Positions 1 to 6,092 of a stretch of DNA of 6,092 nucleotides are shown here, one piece after another. The notes beneath the pieces were generated by a model that did no database searches, was not told the DNA's origin, and was given only the letters and a program-made list of their open reading frames with translations. The DNA comes from an uncultured Pirellula sp. (GTDB taxonomy: Bacteria; Planctomycetota; Planctomycetia; Pirellulales; Pirellulaceae), in contig CAITIF010000431.1 in assembly GCA_903892365.1 (NCBI GenBank), positions 1-6,092 of the forward strand, given 5' to 3'. The translations under genes were made by a program, and so were the position numbers. Position 1 is the first letter of the stretch; each line of letters starts with the position of its first letter.

Positions 1-740
1 ACCAGTCCGGTTAGATGGATTGCGTCTTGCACCGCATCACTATCAGGCGATTGCTCTATTTTGGTCTCCATCGACGCAAATCGATTGTACGAATCCCTAT
101 CAAGCTTCCGCAGTATTTCGCGGCCGGAATCGAGTTTTGCAAAATGGAGTGGGGATAAACTATCCATCCAGTTCTTGCGTTGCCAAATGGAGGAAGGGAT
201 CGGCGGGACAAGTCTTTCCTTGAGCTGCTCTTTCAGAATACCCATCGCTTGGGTCTCTTTGCTTAAACTGATGGCGATGTTCACGTCGTTGACGTCCATC
301 AACCCAGGCAAGTTTGCAATCAAGCCTAAGTCGCGAATGTCTTGGCGAATCTGATTGAAACGCATCAAGAATCCGAGAAGTAGCCCTATAAAAACCAATC
401 CCCCAATGGTCAGCAAAATACGCGGCCATGCCCACCAATCTCTTTGGGGCTTGAGGTCAACCACGGATGGATTGCTGCTGGGTACGGTAGCCAATTCCTT
501 GGAATTCGAAAGCTGTTTCACAACCAATTCCAGCGTGCTCCGAGTGAAACGCTGATCAAACGGAGTTTCTGGAAGCTCATCCAAGAGATCGTAGGACTTT
601 CGCAAATCCGCCAATCGCAACCGAAGCGATTCATCGTCGACCAGTCGAGCCTCAACGGCAGCGGCTTCTTCGGAGGATAGCTCGCCATCCAAGTACGCTG
701 TCAATTGTTCGGTGATCGCATCTAAATCCTGAGCGTTCAT
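1..740 (-). CDS. Putative membrane anti-sigma factor (3' end cut by window edge)
   Basis: The frame opens with ATG at 740-738 and stays open to the left edge, giving 246 residues with no stop, so the C-terminus is missing. The start overlaps the sigma factor stop as ATGA, and AAGGGA lies just upstream as a good ribosome binding site. Residues 1-50 have an acidic helical pattern typical of short anti-sigma N-termini (LTAYLDGELSSEEAAAVEAR, then LRLRLADLRKSYDLLDELP). One hydrophobic segment at residues 108-126 (ILLTIGGLVFIGLLLGF) follows a Trp/Pro/Arg boundary, so the N-terminal domain should be cytoplasmic. The roughly 120 residues after it would lie outside. There is no cysteine in the visible part, so it is not a zinc-binding (ZAS) anti-sigma factor. 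The function is inferred from position and layout: the family expectation is that the cytoplasmic part binds the neighbouring sigma factor and releases it on an envelope or redox signal. I do not recognise the outer domain. Confidence 0.78.
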   Translation of the reverse strand, partial: MNAQDLDAITEQLTAYLDGELSSEEAAAVEARLVDDESLRLRLADLRKSYDLLDELPETPFDQRFTRSTLELVVKQLSNSKELATVPSSNPSVVDLKPQRDWWAWPRILLTIGGLVFIGLLLGFLMRFNQIRQDIRDLGLIANLPGLMDVNDVNIAISLSKETQAMGILKEQLKERLVPPIPSSIWQRKNWMDSLSPLHFAKLDSGREILRKLDRDSYNRFASMETKIEQSPDSDAVQDAIHLTGL

Positions 741-1423
741 TTTCCCTTGTCCTGTTCACTCAAAGTATCGATGTCGTCATCCGCTAAGATTGTTGTGGGG
801 TTCTGCCCATCCGCCATGTAGGGGTCCAGCAAAGTCTTTAAGTTGACTCGTGCACGACTCAATAGAGACTTCACCGCCTGGACACTAAGTCCCATGGTGT
901 CCGCAATCTCCTGATAGCTCATGTTTTCAAATTTGCTTAGCATCAGAGCTGTTTTTTGACGTTCTCCCAGGGCTTGCAAAGCCTGCATGATAATGGTCGC
1001 GCGCTCTGATTTGTCGATCTGCCGGGTCGGTTGAAATCCGCTCGGTGCAAAAGCGATGTTCTCGATCAACGCTCGTGATCCTGATTGGCTTTCACGACTG
1101 GACAATTGATACTCGCGTCGATTCGCATTGTCACGGATATGGTTGGAAGCCACGTTGCTTGCAATTCGATACAGCCAGGTCGTGAACTTGGCGGTCGGCA
1201 GATAATTTTTTCTTGCTTTGAAAACTCGCAAAAAAACGTCCTGCGCCAGATCTTCCGCTTGTTGCGCGTTGCTGACCCAACCTAGCAAAAATCGTTGGAT
1301 TTTGCCCTGGTGCCGGTTGATAAGCATCTCGAATGCTTGCGCATCGTCCTCCTGTACCCGAAGCATCAGCGCCACATCGGGATCGATCGAAGCATTTTCA
1401 GATGGAGTCGGGAAGCGTGACAA
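737..1423 (-). CDS. ECF-type RNA polymerase sigma factor (sigma-70 family)
   Basis: This 228-residue protein has the two-domain layout of extracytoplasmic-function sigma factors, which direct RNA polymerase to a small set of promoters. Region 2 spans about residues 20-100: LMLRVQEDDAQAFEMLINRH opens it, DLAQDVFLRVFKA is the core-binding helix, and FTTWLYRIASNVASNHIRD is the -10 recognition part. Region 4 spans about residues 142-197, with a helix-turn-helix around MSYQEIADTMGLSVQAVKSL followed by LSRARVNLKTLL. A linker of about 40 residues joins them, and a short acidic tail of about 28 residues follows region 4. The frame begins with TTG. No ATG or GTG lies between it and the in-frame stop at 1474-1472, and the first internal ATG (residue 20) would cut into region 2, so TTG is the best start even though no strong ribosome binding site precedes it. 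The stop overlaps the next gene as ATGA, which supports a sigma/anti-sigma pair. The exact ECF group cannot be assigned by eye. Confidence 0.93.
   Translation of the reverse strand: MSRFPTPSENASIDPDVALMLRVQEDDAQAFEMLINRHQGKIQRFLLGWVSNAQQAEDLAQDVFLRVFKARKNYLPTAKFTTWLYRIASNVASNHIRDNANRREYQLSSRESQSGSRALIENIAFAPSGFQPTRQIDKSERATIIMQALQALGERQKTALMLSKFENMSYQEIADTMGLSVQAVKSLLSRARVNLKTLLDPYMADGQNPTTILADDDIDTLSEQDKGK
743..748 (-). promoter_or_regulatory. Ribosome binding site of the anti-sigma gene
   Basis: AAGGGA on the minus strand, inside the last codons of the sigma factor gene, sits two bases before the ATG at 740. With the ATGA overlap it supports this start and suggests translational coupling of the sigma and anti-sigma genes. 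Confidence 0.55.
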
Positions 1424-1490
1424 TGTTGATACGAAAAGGAATCCGTGAAAAAACGACAGACCAGGACAAGTCTATGCACCAACAAACCCT

Positions 1491-1510
1491 AAAACCACGA
1501 AAAGGTTTTG
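1491..1510. repeat. Short inverted repeat upstream of the sigma factor gene
   Basis: AAAACC and GGTTTT form a six-base-pair inverted repeat around an eight-base loop, about 68 bases before the sigma factor start. It could be a second weak terminator stem, since TTTT and a T-rich stretch follow on the minus strand, or an operator. Sequence alone does not decide. Confidence 0.25.
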
Positions 1511-1532
1511 GTCGCTTTGAAAAGCCTGCGTA

Positions 1533-1549
1533 AAGCACTCGATGCTTTG
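1533..1549 (-). terminator. Possible weak terminator of the redox operon
   Basis: AAAGCA and TGCTTT form a six-base-pair perfect stem with a five-base loop, about 60 bases after the cytochrome stop. Read on the minus strand, an outer GCG/CGC pair could lengthen it, and a short T-rich stretch (GGCTTTTC) follows nearby. The stem is short and AT-rich and the T run does not follow it directly, so this is only a candidate. Confidence 0.25.
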
Positions 1550-1607
1550 CTGCGCCGCTGGACTTCCTCATGATAACTTATTCAACGTGTCAAGACGATA
1601 CGGCAAA

Positions 1608-4025
1608 TCATCGCCAATGGGCATTCCCAACGTGATAATTGTGGCACTGGGTGCAAGACTCACCCGCCGCATTGGCTGTATGGCAGCTGCTGCATTGGGC
1701 TTTTTGCATCGGCAGGAATTCATTGGCATGCCTCTTGCCGCTGTTCGTGCCAACGCTCCCGTCCGATCCTGCCAAAAGGTGACAAGAGCGGCAATCGTTG
1801 ATGGAAGGTAGGCTCAAATGAGGCGTATGGTCGAACTTGGTGATCGGCGATGCGTTGGCAGCCCGGCGTTCGGCTCGCCAACATTGAGATCCCTGCAACG
1901 AGTCGAACAAGGCCTTCACATTGTCCGAACGGAGTTGCTCCTCGACGGCTTGCGGTGCATTGGCCTGCCGGAATGAGACCTGCCAGTTTTTGCCACTGTT
2001 TTTAAATTCTGCATGCATGACTGGCTTGTTCGATTCTTGCAAAAAATCTCCCAGCAGATGACATGACTTGCATTGCTGCCCCATGAAACCACTCGCTGTT
2101 ACCGAATCAAGATTAGAATTCTTGATTTTCTCCAGTTCAATCCATCGCGAGAGCCACGGATCGGCATGCCCCTTCGGAACGTAAACAACCGCCATACGTT
2201 GCCTATCGATCATCCAACCGCCGTAGCTTAGCTGGTCCCAAGACTTGGTGTCCCGAAACGTAGGATTGGAAGACGTGCCAGCGTTGGAACTGGAGCCCGC
2301 GTTGGGGGAGACGCTGTTCTGTGCGTTACCGTCGAGCAAGTTGCCATCCAGTAAGCTATCGCCCTGCAACAAGTCATCCCCGGATACATCGCTACTCTTC
2401 GATGGAGCGACCAGCAAGTCGTCGTCTGACGATTGGATCTGAGACGACAGCCACACTTTCGCTGTTTCCGATGCTGCTTTGGAGGGCAGGTCCGAGTTGG
2501 TGCTGCCAAGCCCATTGTTGGGCCAAGGCTTGGTCGTCAAAGATTGAGTGCGCAGCGAGGGGACAAACCATTCGGACATGGCCGCTCGAAACATGTCAGG
2601 CGGAATCCCACTAGCGAACTGATCGAGCCATTGTTGTTGATTCGACTTGCCTGGCAAAGAACTAGATATAGAACTAGCAACAGAATTCGCGGTGGAGGCG
2701 GAAGGAATGGTGACGAGCTTTTCGATCGATTCTCGGAAACCGGGTTGCCCTTGGTTGGCAAGCTTGCTCATTAGATTCTTCGTAGCCCCAATAAGATTCG
2801 CAAGGGCCTGACGCTGTGAAGGGTCTGTCATATCCACTTCAGACAAGCGACCGCTTGGCGGCAGTGAACGAAGAAGCAGATCTCCACCGACCTCTGCTTG
2901 CAATAGCCATCGCATCGGCAACGGTATCGTTCCATCGTTGATTTGGCTGGCTTGTTCTGGCCATTCGCCAATGTCTAAACCTGCTTCGCTCAATTGTTTT
3001 CGATTCACGCTTGGCAACTGAATTACGATCAATCCGTCTTGAACGGATGATTTCGTTGGTTCAGCATGACACGACGCACAAGCGGTCTCAAAGGGCAAGC
3101 TTCGAAAAACCTGCCCGACGGCTCCGACTTGGTCACTTTGCACATGACAAGACTTGCAATCAAAATCGGCAGACTTTTTGGTGTAGTGGAGATCTTGATG
3201 TCGTTGGTGATCGAATGCAATTCTTCGATCTGCTCCGGTAGGATAGTGCTGGAACTCCGGATGCCCATTCGAAAACGATTTAAAGGCTTCCTGATGGCAA
3301 GCTTGGCAACGTTCCGAAGTCATGATTTGCAAATCGCGGGATGCCCCCTGATGCTCACGATGGCATTGCCCGCATTCAGTGACGTTGGATTCCCAAGCGA
3401 TGGGTCGATGCCCCACCAGTCGAGCGAATAGGCTTTTGCCTTGCTTGCGATTTTCTCGTTGGACAAGCTGTTCGAGAGCGGGACCTGTCAGATCATGCGG
3501 CGAGCCAAAATGCGCGTCGGGCATGGTTTCTCTATGGCAATTCAGGCACAGCTGCGACTGAGTGATTTTCGCTGGTTGGTCGTTGTCGTTACTTTTGGCG
3601 TTTTTATTTGGATCATGGGCTGCCAGATGCATTGCGTTTTCATTCGAATCCTGAGCATCTAGGCCGGGATGGCATGCGGAGCATCGATTGTTTGCATCGA
3701 TGGCTAGCTTCGGCCCTGCGGCACCGCTCTTGGCGACCAACAATTGAGCATGCGACACGGACAAGGAGCCAGGCGTGGCAATACGTCTAGTCGAGATATT
3801 GCCCCATGCAAAACTAACAAGGATCAAGCACAGCAATGCAAAGGTGATCCGAATGATTTTGTTCCACCAATGCAACGTGCTTATCGGTTTGCAGGGAACT
3901 TGATCCGGGCCCGAACCCTGCAAACCACACCGTCCGTGGATGGGTCCCGTCGAGCATGGTTGCCCTGTCGCAGATTTACCGCATTTGTTGGTGGAACGAG
4001 GTTGTCGATAGTAGTTCATAAGCAC
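1608..4025 (-). CDS. Membrane-anchored decaheme cytochrome c
   Basis: This 805-residue protein has ten CxxCH motifs, each expected to bind one heme c covalently. They start at residues 115, 160, 218, 240, 290, 316, 652, 745, 778 and 791. F-D-H-x-x-H at 271-276 and 731-736 resembles the distal-histidine motif of cytochrome c3/c7-type proteins, pointing to bis-histidine hemes for electron transfer. Residues 57-75 form one hydrophobic helix after a basic, cysteine-containing N-terminus (Cys15, 24, 33, 45). This suggests an uncleaved anchor with the hemes outside the inner membrane. Residues 321-651 lack heme motifs and include a Ser/Asn/Asp-rich stretch (about 501-590) with an LLDGN repeat. Start: GTG at 4025 lies three bases after the upstream stop. 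ATG six bases further in (4019) is equally good or better and would remove two residues. The gene is third in the redox operon and probably takes electrons from, or gives them to, the b-type membrane protein. Substrate and terminal partner are unknown. Confidence 0.93.
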   Translation of the reverse strand: MLMNYYRQPRSTNKCGKSATGQPCSTGPIHGRCGLQGSGPDQVPCKPISTLHWWNKIIRITFALLCLILVSFAWGNISTRRIATPGSLSVSHAQLLVAKSGAAGPKLAIDANNRCSACHPGLDAQDSNENAMHLAAHDPNKNAKSNDNDQPAKITQSQLCLNCHRETMPDAHFGSPHDLTGPALEQLVQRENRKQGKSLFARLVGHRPIAWESNVTECGQCHREHQGASRDLQIMTSERCQACHQEAFKSFSNGHPEFQHYPTGADRRIAFDHQRHQDLHYTKKSADFDCKSCHVQSDQVGAVGQVFRSLPFETACASCHAEPTKSSVQDGLIVIQLPSVNRKQLSEAGLDIGEWPEQASQINDGTIPLPMRWLLQAEVGGDLLLRSLPPSGRLSEVDMTDPSQRQALANLIGATKNLMSKLANQGQPGFRESIEKLVTIPSASTANSVASSISSSLPGKSNQQQWLDQFASGIPPDMFRAAMSEWFVPSLRTQSLTTKPWPNNGLGSTNSDLPSKAASETAKVWLSSQIQSSDDDLLVAPSKSSDVSGDDLLQGDSLLDGNLLDGNAQNSVSPNAGSSSNAGTSSNPTFRDTKSWDQLSYGGWMIDRQRMAVVYVPKGHADPWLSRWIELEKIKNSNLDSVTASGFMGQQCKSCHLLGDFLQESNKPVMHAEFKNSGKNWQVSFRQANAPQAVEEQLRSDNVKALFDSLQGSQCWRAERRAANASPITKFDHTPHLSLPSINDCRSCHLLAGSDGSVGTNSGKRHANEFLPMQKAQCSSCHTANAAGESCTQCHNYHVGNAHWR

Positions 4026-4028
4026 ACT

Positions 4029-4937
4029 TTACCAACGACTCGAAAATTGATAGGCAACCCAAACATGCGCAATTGTCAGAATAACGAACCCTCCTAACAG
4101 CCATGTATGAATGCTTGCCCAAAGACGAATTCGATTCTGAATCGCAGATTGGAAATCAAGATCATCTTTTGCCTGAACCAGCAAGCTCATTTGTCGACGA
4201 AGCACTTTGCCTTGATCGTCGAGATAGCGGTCTAAGTTTTCAAGCGCTGCAAGCATTCGACGGCGGTGCGATCCTGTTGGCCGAATACGAAACAAAAGTC
4301 CACGATTGAATCCAAAGAAAGCAATCAGCGTTGACTGATAGTGGTCTGCAAGTGTGGCTGAATCGGCTCGTCCGGCAGCTTCAATCGCGATGCGATATGC
4401 TTGCGAAGCAACTTGCTTTTTTCGTTCTGCTATATCCTGTCTCAGAATCTGTGGACCTGCTGCACTCAGCAGCCTCGGAGCCGTTCGGTTGATATACCAA
4501 CTCACCAAGCCACTTAGCGTAATTGTCCAAAACGATATAGCTAACATAGATTCTAACCAGCCCGTTGTGATCCCCCCCGCGTGAAGAACATAGGCTCCAA
4601 GACAAAACATTCCCAGGTAATGATGAGTGCGTTGCCAAATCGCAGCTGAACCAAAACGAGGTGTTGTGATCCTTCTTCGAACTCCCAACAATAACAAAAG
4701 AAAGATCGTCGCCACTAAGGAATATCCAGAGGCAAACGCCTCGTTTCTAAGCTGCGCTTCCGCAGTGCTTTGGATACTGCGAATCACGAGAAAGGCGGTA
4801 AGCACAACCAAACAGGGTAACAGCCGACGTCCAATTCTAGCCGACATGGAAGCGTAGCCGCGCAGGAAGCCAGCCACAGGAGGACGCTGGACTGTCTCGG
4901 AAGAGGACAATGCTTGCTTCGGTGTAATGGCTTGCAT
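4029..4937 (-). CDS. Five-helix membrane protein, likely bis-heme b-type cytochrome
   Basis: I take the ATG at 4937-4935, which overlaps the upstream stop as TGATG, giving 302 residues. A TTG at 4961 would add eight but overlaps the previous gene by 25 bases. Hydrophobic helices lie at about residues 38-56, 70-86, 105-121, 126-148 and 278-298. His105 (next to His106) and His119 on helix 3, and His277 and His291 on helix 5, form two H-x13-H pairs. This is the spacing with which ferric-reductase-type and related cytochromes hold two stacked b hemes across a membrane. Arginine-rich segments after helix 2 (RRRITTPR) and after helix 4 put the N-terminus and a loop of about 125 residues in the cytoplasm. 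The two heme sites then fall on opposite faces. There is no FAD or NAD(P)H domain, so electrons probably come from the ferredoxin-like protein encoded just upstream or from quinol. Heme binding is inferred from spacing and neighbours. The long loop is unrecognised and might dock the ferredoxin protein. Confidence 0.85.
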   Translation of the reverse strand: MQAITPKQALSSSETVQRPPVAGFLRGYASMSARIGRRLLPCLVVLTAFLVIRSIQSTAEAQLRNEAFASGYSLVATIFLLLLLGVRRRITTPRFGSAAIWQRTHHYLGMFCLGAYVLHAGGITTGWLESMLAISFWTITLSGLVSWYINRTAPRLLSAAGPQILRQDIAERKKQVASQAYRIAIEAAGRADSATLADHYQSTLIAFFGFNRGLLFRIRPTGSHRRRMLAALENLDRYLDDQGKVLRRQMSLLVQAKDDLDFQSAIQNRIRLWASIHTWLLGGFVILTIAHVWVAYQFSSRW

Positions 4938-6092
4938 CAGGCGACTCGCTTCCTTAACCAAGCTTCCATCGACGCGGTTTCACTCGTGTCAATTCGGATC
5001 AACGCTTCATGAGGGCACGCGTTTTGGCAGGAGGGTCCCGTCTTGAGCGAGTGGCACATATCGCACTTGGACGCTTGCAAAATAGGCAATTGTGTTTTAC
5101 GGTCGACAACAGCACGCCCTCGTTGATCGCGAACTTGAATCATCACGATGTTTTCGTACGGGCAGCTTTCAGAGCATGTTTTGCATCCAATACATGTTTC
5201 TGAATTGATCGAGATCACGCCCGTCTCTTGATCGCGGGCGATCGCGCCGGTTGGACAACCAATCATGCACACGGGATCAGCGCAGTGCATGCACGCATGC
5301 GCGAAAAGCAAAGGTCCAAATTGCTTTCCATTGCGAACAAATCGAGGTGTGCCTTGGTGAGTGCTCGCGCAGGCTTTCACACATTCATCGCATCCCGTGC
5401 ATCGGTCTAGGTCAATCAACATGGTCTGCTTCCCGTTGATCAACCGCTCATCCACCAGAAACTCGACCAACGATGTTTCTAATGCGTTGGGCGTTGGATG
5501 AATCGAAGAATTCAAAAGACTTTTTGACGCCGCCGATGACGTTGCATACGTCGACACATCCGGAACTACCAAACCGCCTTCGTCGTATCGAGGGTTCGTT
5601 ATCGGCTTAGGAAGCTCCGTCGCGCGCACTTGAGGCAAAATGTGAGTCAGCACCAGTTCGCGTGGGATGCGCAGAATATCCACAAACCCCAGTGCGCGGA
5701 GAGACTCCTGAAATGGGATTGGCTTCGAGGTCGGATTGTGGAACTGATGAGCCAGTTCCGACAGCCCGTGCATGTGGCCGCGTCCCAGATAAGCAACCGT
5801 TTGATGACCACGACCATGCTCGAAACTCAAGCGTGCGAAACCCGCTCGTACTAAAATCAGATCATTCACCGAATGACCTTCGGCGGCAATGATGGGTTCG
5901 CGTTCGATCTGGCTTTGAATTTCAAGTTTCTGAGTGTCTCGATATTCTGCAAACCACTCCCGTTCCCCCAGCGATTCGATTTTGGTTTCCGCGATGACCA
6001 AATTCATGGTTGCATCGTCGAGAAATCGAAATAGGGCCGTTTCTCTTAAGTGAGTTTTTAGGCTCGTTTCACGGAATCGTGTGTCGAGATAA
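4937..6092 (-). CDS. Cyclic-nucleotide-binding-like domain fused to a four-cluster ferredoxin domain (5' end cut by window edge)
   Basis: The frame is open to the right edge (385 codons visible including the stop). The ATG at 6007 is probably internal: the 28 residues before it, ending RETALFRFLDDAT, read as the entry helix of a cyclic-nucleotide-binding fold. Counting from that Met, residues 1-130 complete the fold, with AAEGHSVNDLILVRAGFARL, VAYLGRGHMHGLSEL and SLRALGFVDILRIP as its beta-roll segments. A linker of about 60 residues leads to the ferredoxin domain (194-342). Its sixteen cysteines form four groups: 203/206/209/213, 239/242/247/251, 272/275/278/282 and 315/318/327/331. Each group is followed or preceded as in the electron-transfer subunits of DmsB/NrfC/HycB type, which carry four [4Fe-4S] clusters. 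No secretion signal is visible, but the N-terminus is missing. The sensor fold lacks the usual PRxA ligand motif, so binding of cAMP or cGMP is doubtful. The protein probably passes electrons to the coupled membrane cytochrome. Confidence 0.92.
   Translation of the reverse strand, partial: YLDTRFRETSLKTHLRETALFRFLDDATMNLVIAETKIESLGEREWFAEYRDTQKLEIQSQIEREPIIAAEGHSVNDLILVRAGFARLSFEHGRGHQTVAYLGRGHMHGLSELAHQFHNPTSKPIPFQESLRALGFVDILRIPRELVLTHILPQVRATELPKPITNPRYDEGGLVVPDVSTYATSSAASKSLLNSSIHPTPNALETSLVEFLVDERLINGKQTMLIDLDRCTGCDECVKACASTHQGTPRFVRNGKQFGPLLFAHACMHCADPVCMIGCPTGAIARDQETGVISINSETCIGCKTCSESCPYENIVMIQVRDQRGRAVVDRKTQLPILQASKCDMCHSLKTGPSCQNACPHEALIRIDTSETASMEAWLRKRVA

Larger units (their letters stand above)
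1424..1607. other. Intergenic region between the redox operon and the sigma factor gene
   Basis: These 184 bases separate the cytochrome stop from the sigma factor start and should hold the end of one transcript and the promoter of the next. I see two short hairpins (1491-1510 and 1533-1549), a T-rich stretch just before the sigma gene on the minus strand, and a perfect TTGACA at 1593-1588 (minus) without a properly spaced -10 box. Short frames crossing this stretch on the plus strand show no protein-like character. Confidence 0.6.

Noticed and set aside
160..438. Minus-strand open frame of 92 codons inside the left-edge gene
   Set aside because: It lies in another frame within the anti-sigma gene, whose frame is open for 246 codons, overlaps the sigma gene properly and has a clear membrane helix.
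1565..1593. Perfect TTGACA (-35 like) at 1593-1588 on the minus strand as a promoter of the sigma gene
   Set aside because: At 17 bases spacing the -10 position reads TGAGGA; the nearest TATCAT is only 12 bases away. It does not form a usable sigma-70 promoter.
1542..1811. Plus-strand open frame of 89 codons crossing the end of the cytochrome gene
   Set aside because: It overlaps the strongly supported cytochrome coding sequence with its CxxCH motifs and shows no domain-like pattern; it is an antisense shadow.
2658..2677. Eight-base direct repeat AGAACTAG (two copies 12 bases apart)
   Set aside because: It falls inside a serine-rich stretch of the cytochrome (SSISSSL) and is explained by repeated serine/leucine codons; no regulatory role is indicated.
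4029..4937. Reading the membrane protein as an NrfD/PsrC-type quinol subunit, the common partner of four-cluster ferredoxin proteins
   Set aside because: NrfD/PsrC proteins have eight or more helices and no heme histidine pairs; this one has about five helices and two H-x13-H pairs.
1..6092. CRISPR arrays, tRNA or rRNA genes, insertion sequences, attachment sites
   Set aside because: No regularly spaced repeats, transposase-like frames, terminal inverted repeats or RNA gene signatures were seen; almost all sequence is accounted for by the five minus-strand genes.

Overview
The window is chromosome-like DNA from a bacterium of roughly balanced base composition. All five real genes lie on the minus strand, so the window reads from its high-coordinate end to its low-coordinate end. 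The gene types suggest a planctomycete (Planctomycetota, Pirellulaceae-like): a multiheme cytochrome with an N-terminal cysteine motif, a cyclic-nucleotide-fold/ferredoxin fusion, an ECF sigma factor with a membrane partner, several non-ATG or tightly overlapping starts, and weak ribosome binding sites. No rRNA, tRNA or marker gene supports this, so the assignment is an inference.

Redox operon (6092 to 1608). Three closely packed genes form one apparent transcription unit that begins outside the window. The first encodes a protein with a cyclic-nucleotide-binding-like fold joined to a ferredoxin domain with sixteen cysteines, enough for four [4Fe-4S] clusters. Its frame stays open to the window edge, so its true start is missing. 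The second gene is coupled to it by a TGATG stop/start overlap. It encodes a five-helix membrane protein with two H-x13-H pairs, the pattern of a two-heme b-type transmembrane cytochrome. The third gene follows after a few bases. It encodes a membrane-anchored cytochrome of about 805 residues with ten CxxCH heme c motifs, six before and four after a heme-free insert of about 330 residues. Predicted topology places the clusters in the cytoplasm, the two b hemes across the membrane and the c hemes outside. I infer a transmembrane electron conduit; its direction, its donor and its acceptor are not visible.

Intergenic region (1607 to 1424). These 184 bases contain two weak hairpins and no clear promoter. 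They separate the redox operon from the next unit.

Regulatory pair (1423 to the left edge). An ECF-type RNA polymerase sigma factor is followed, with an ATGA overlap, by a single-pass membrane protein that looks like a cysteine-free anti-sigma factor. The second gene is truncated by the left edge. Whether the pair controls the redox operon cannot be told from this window.
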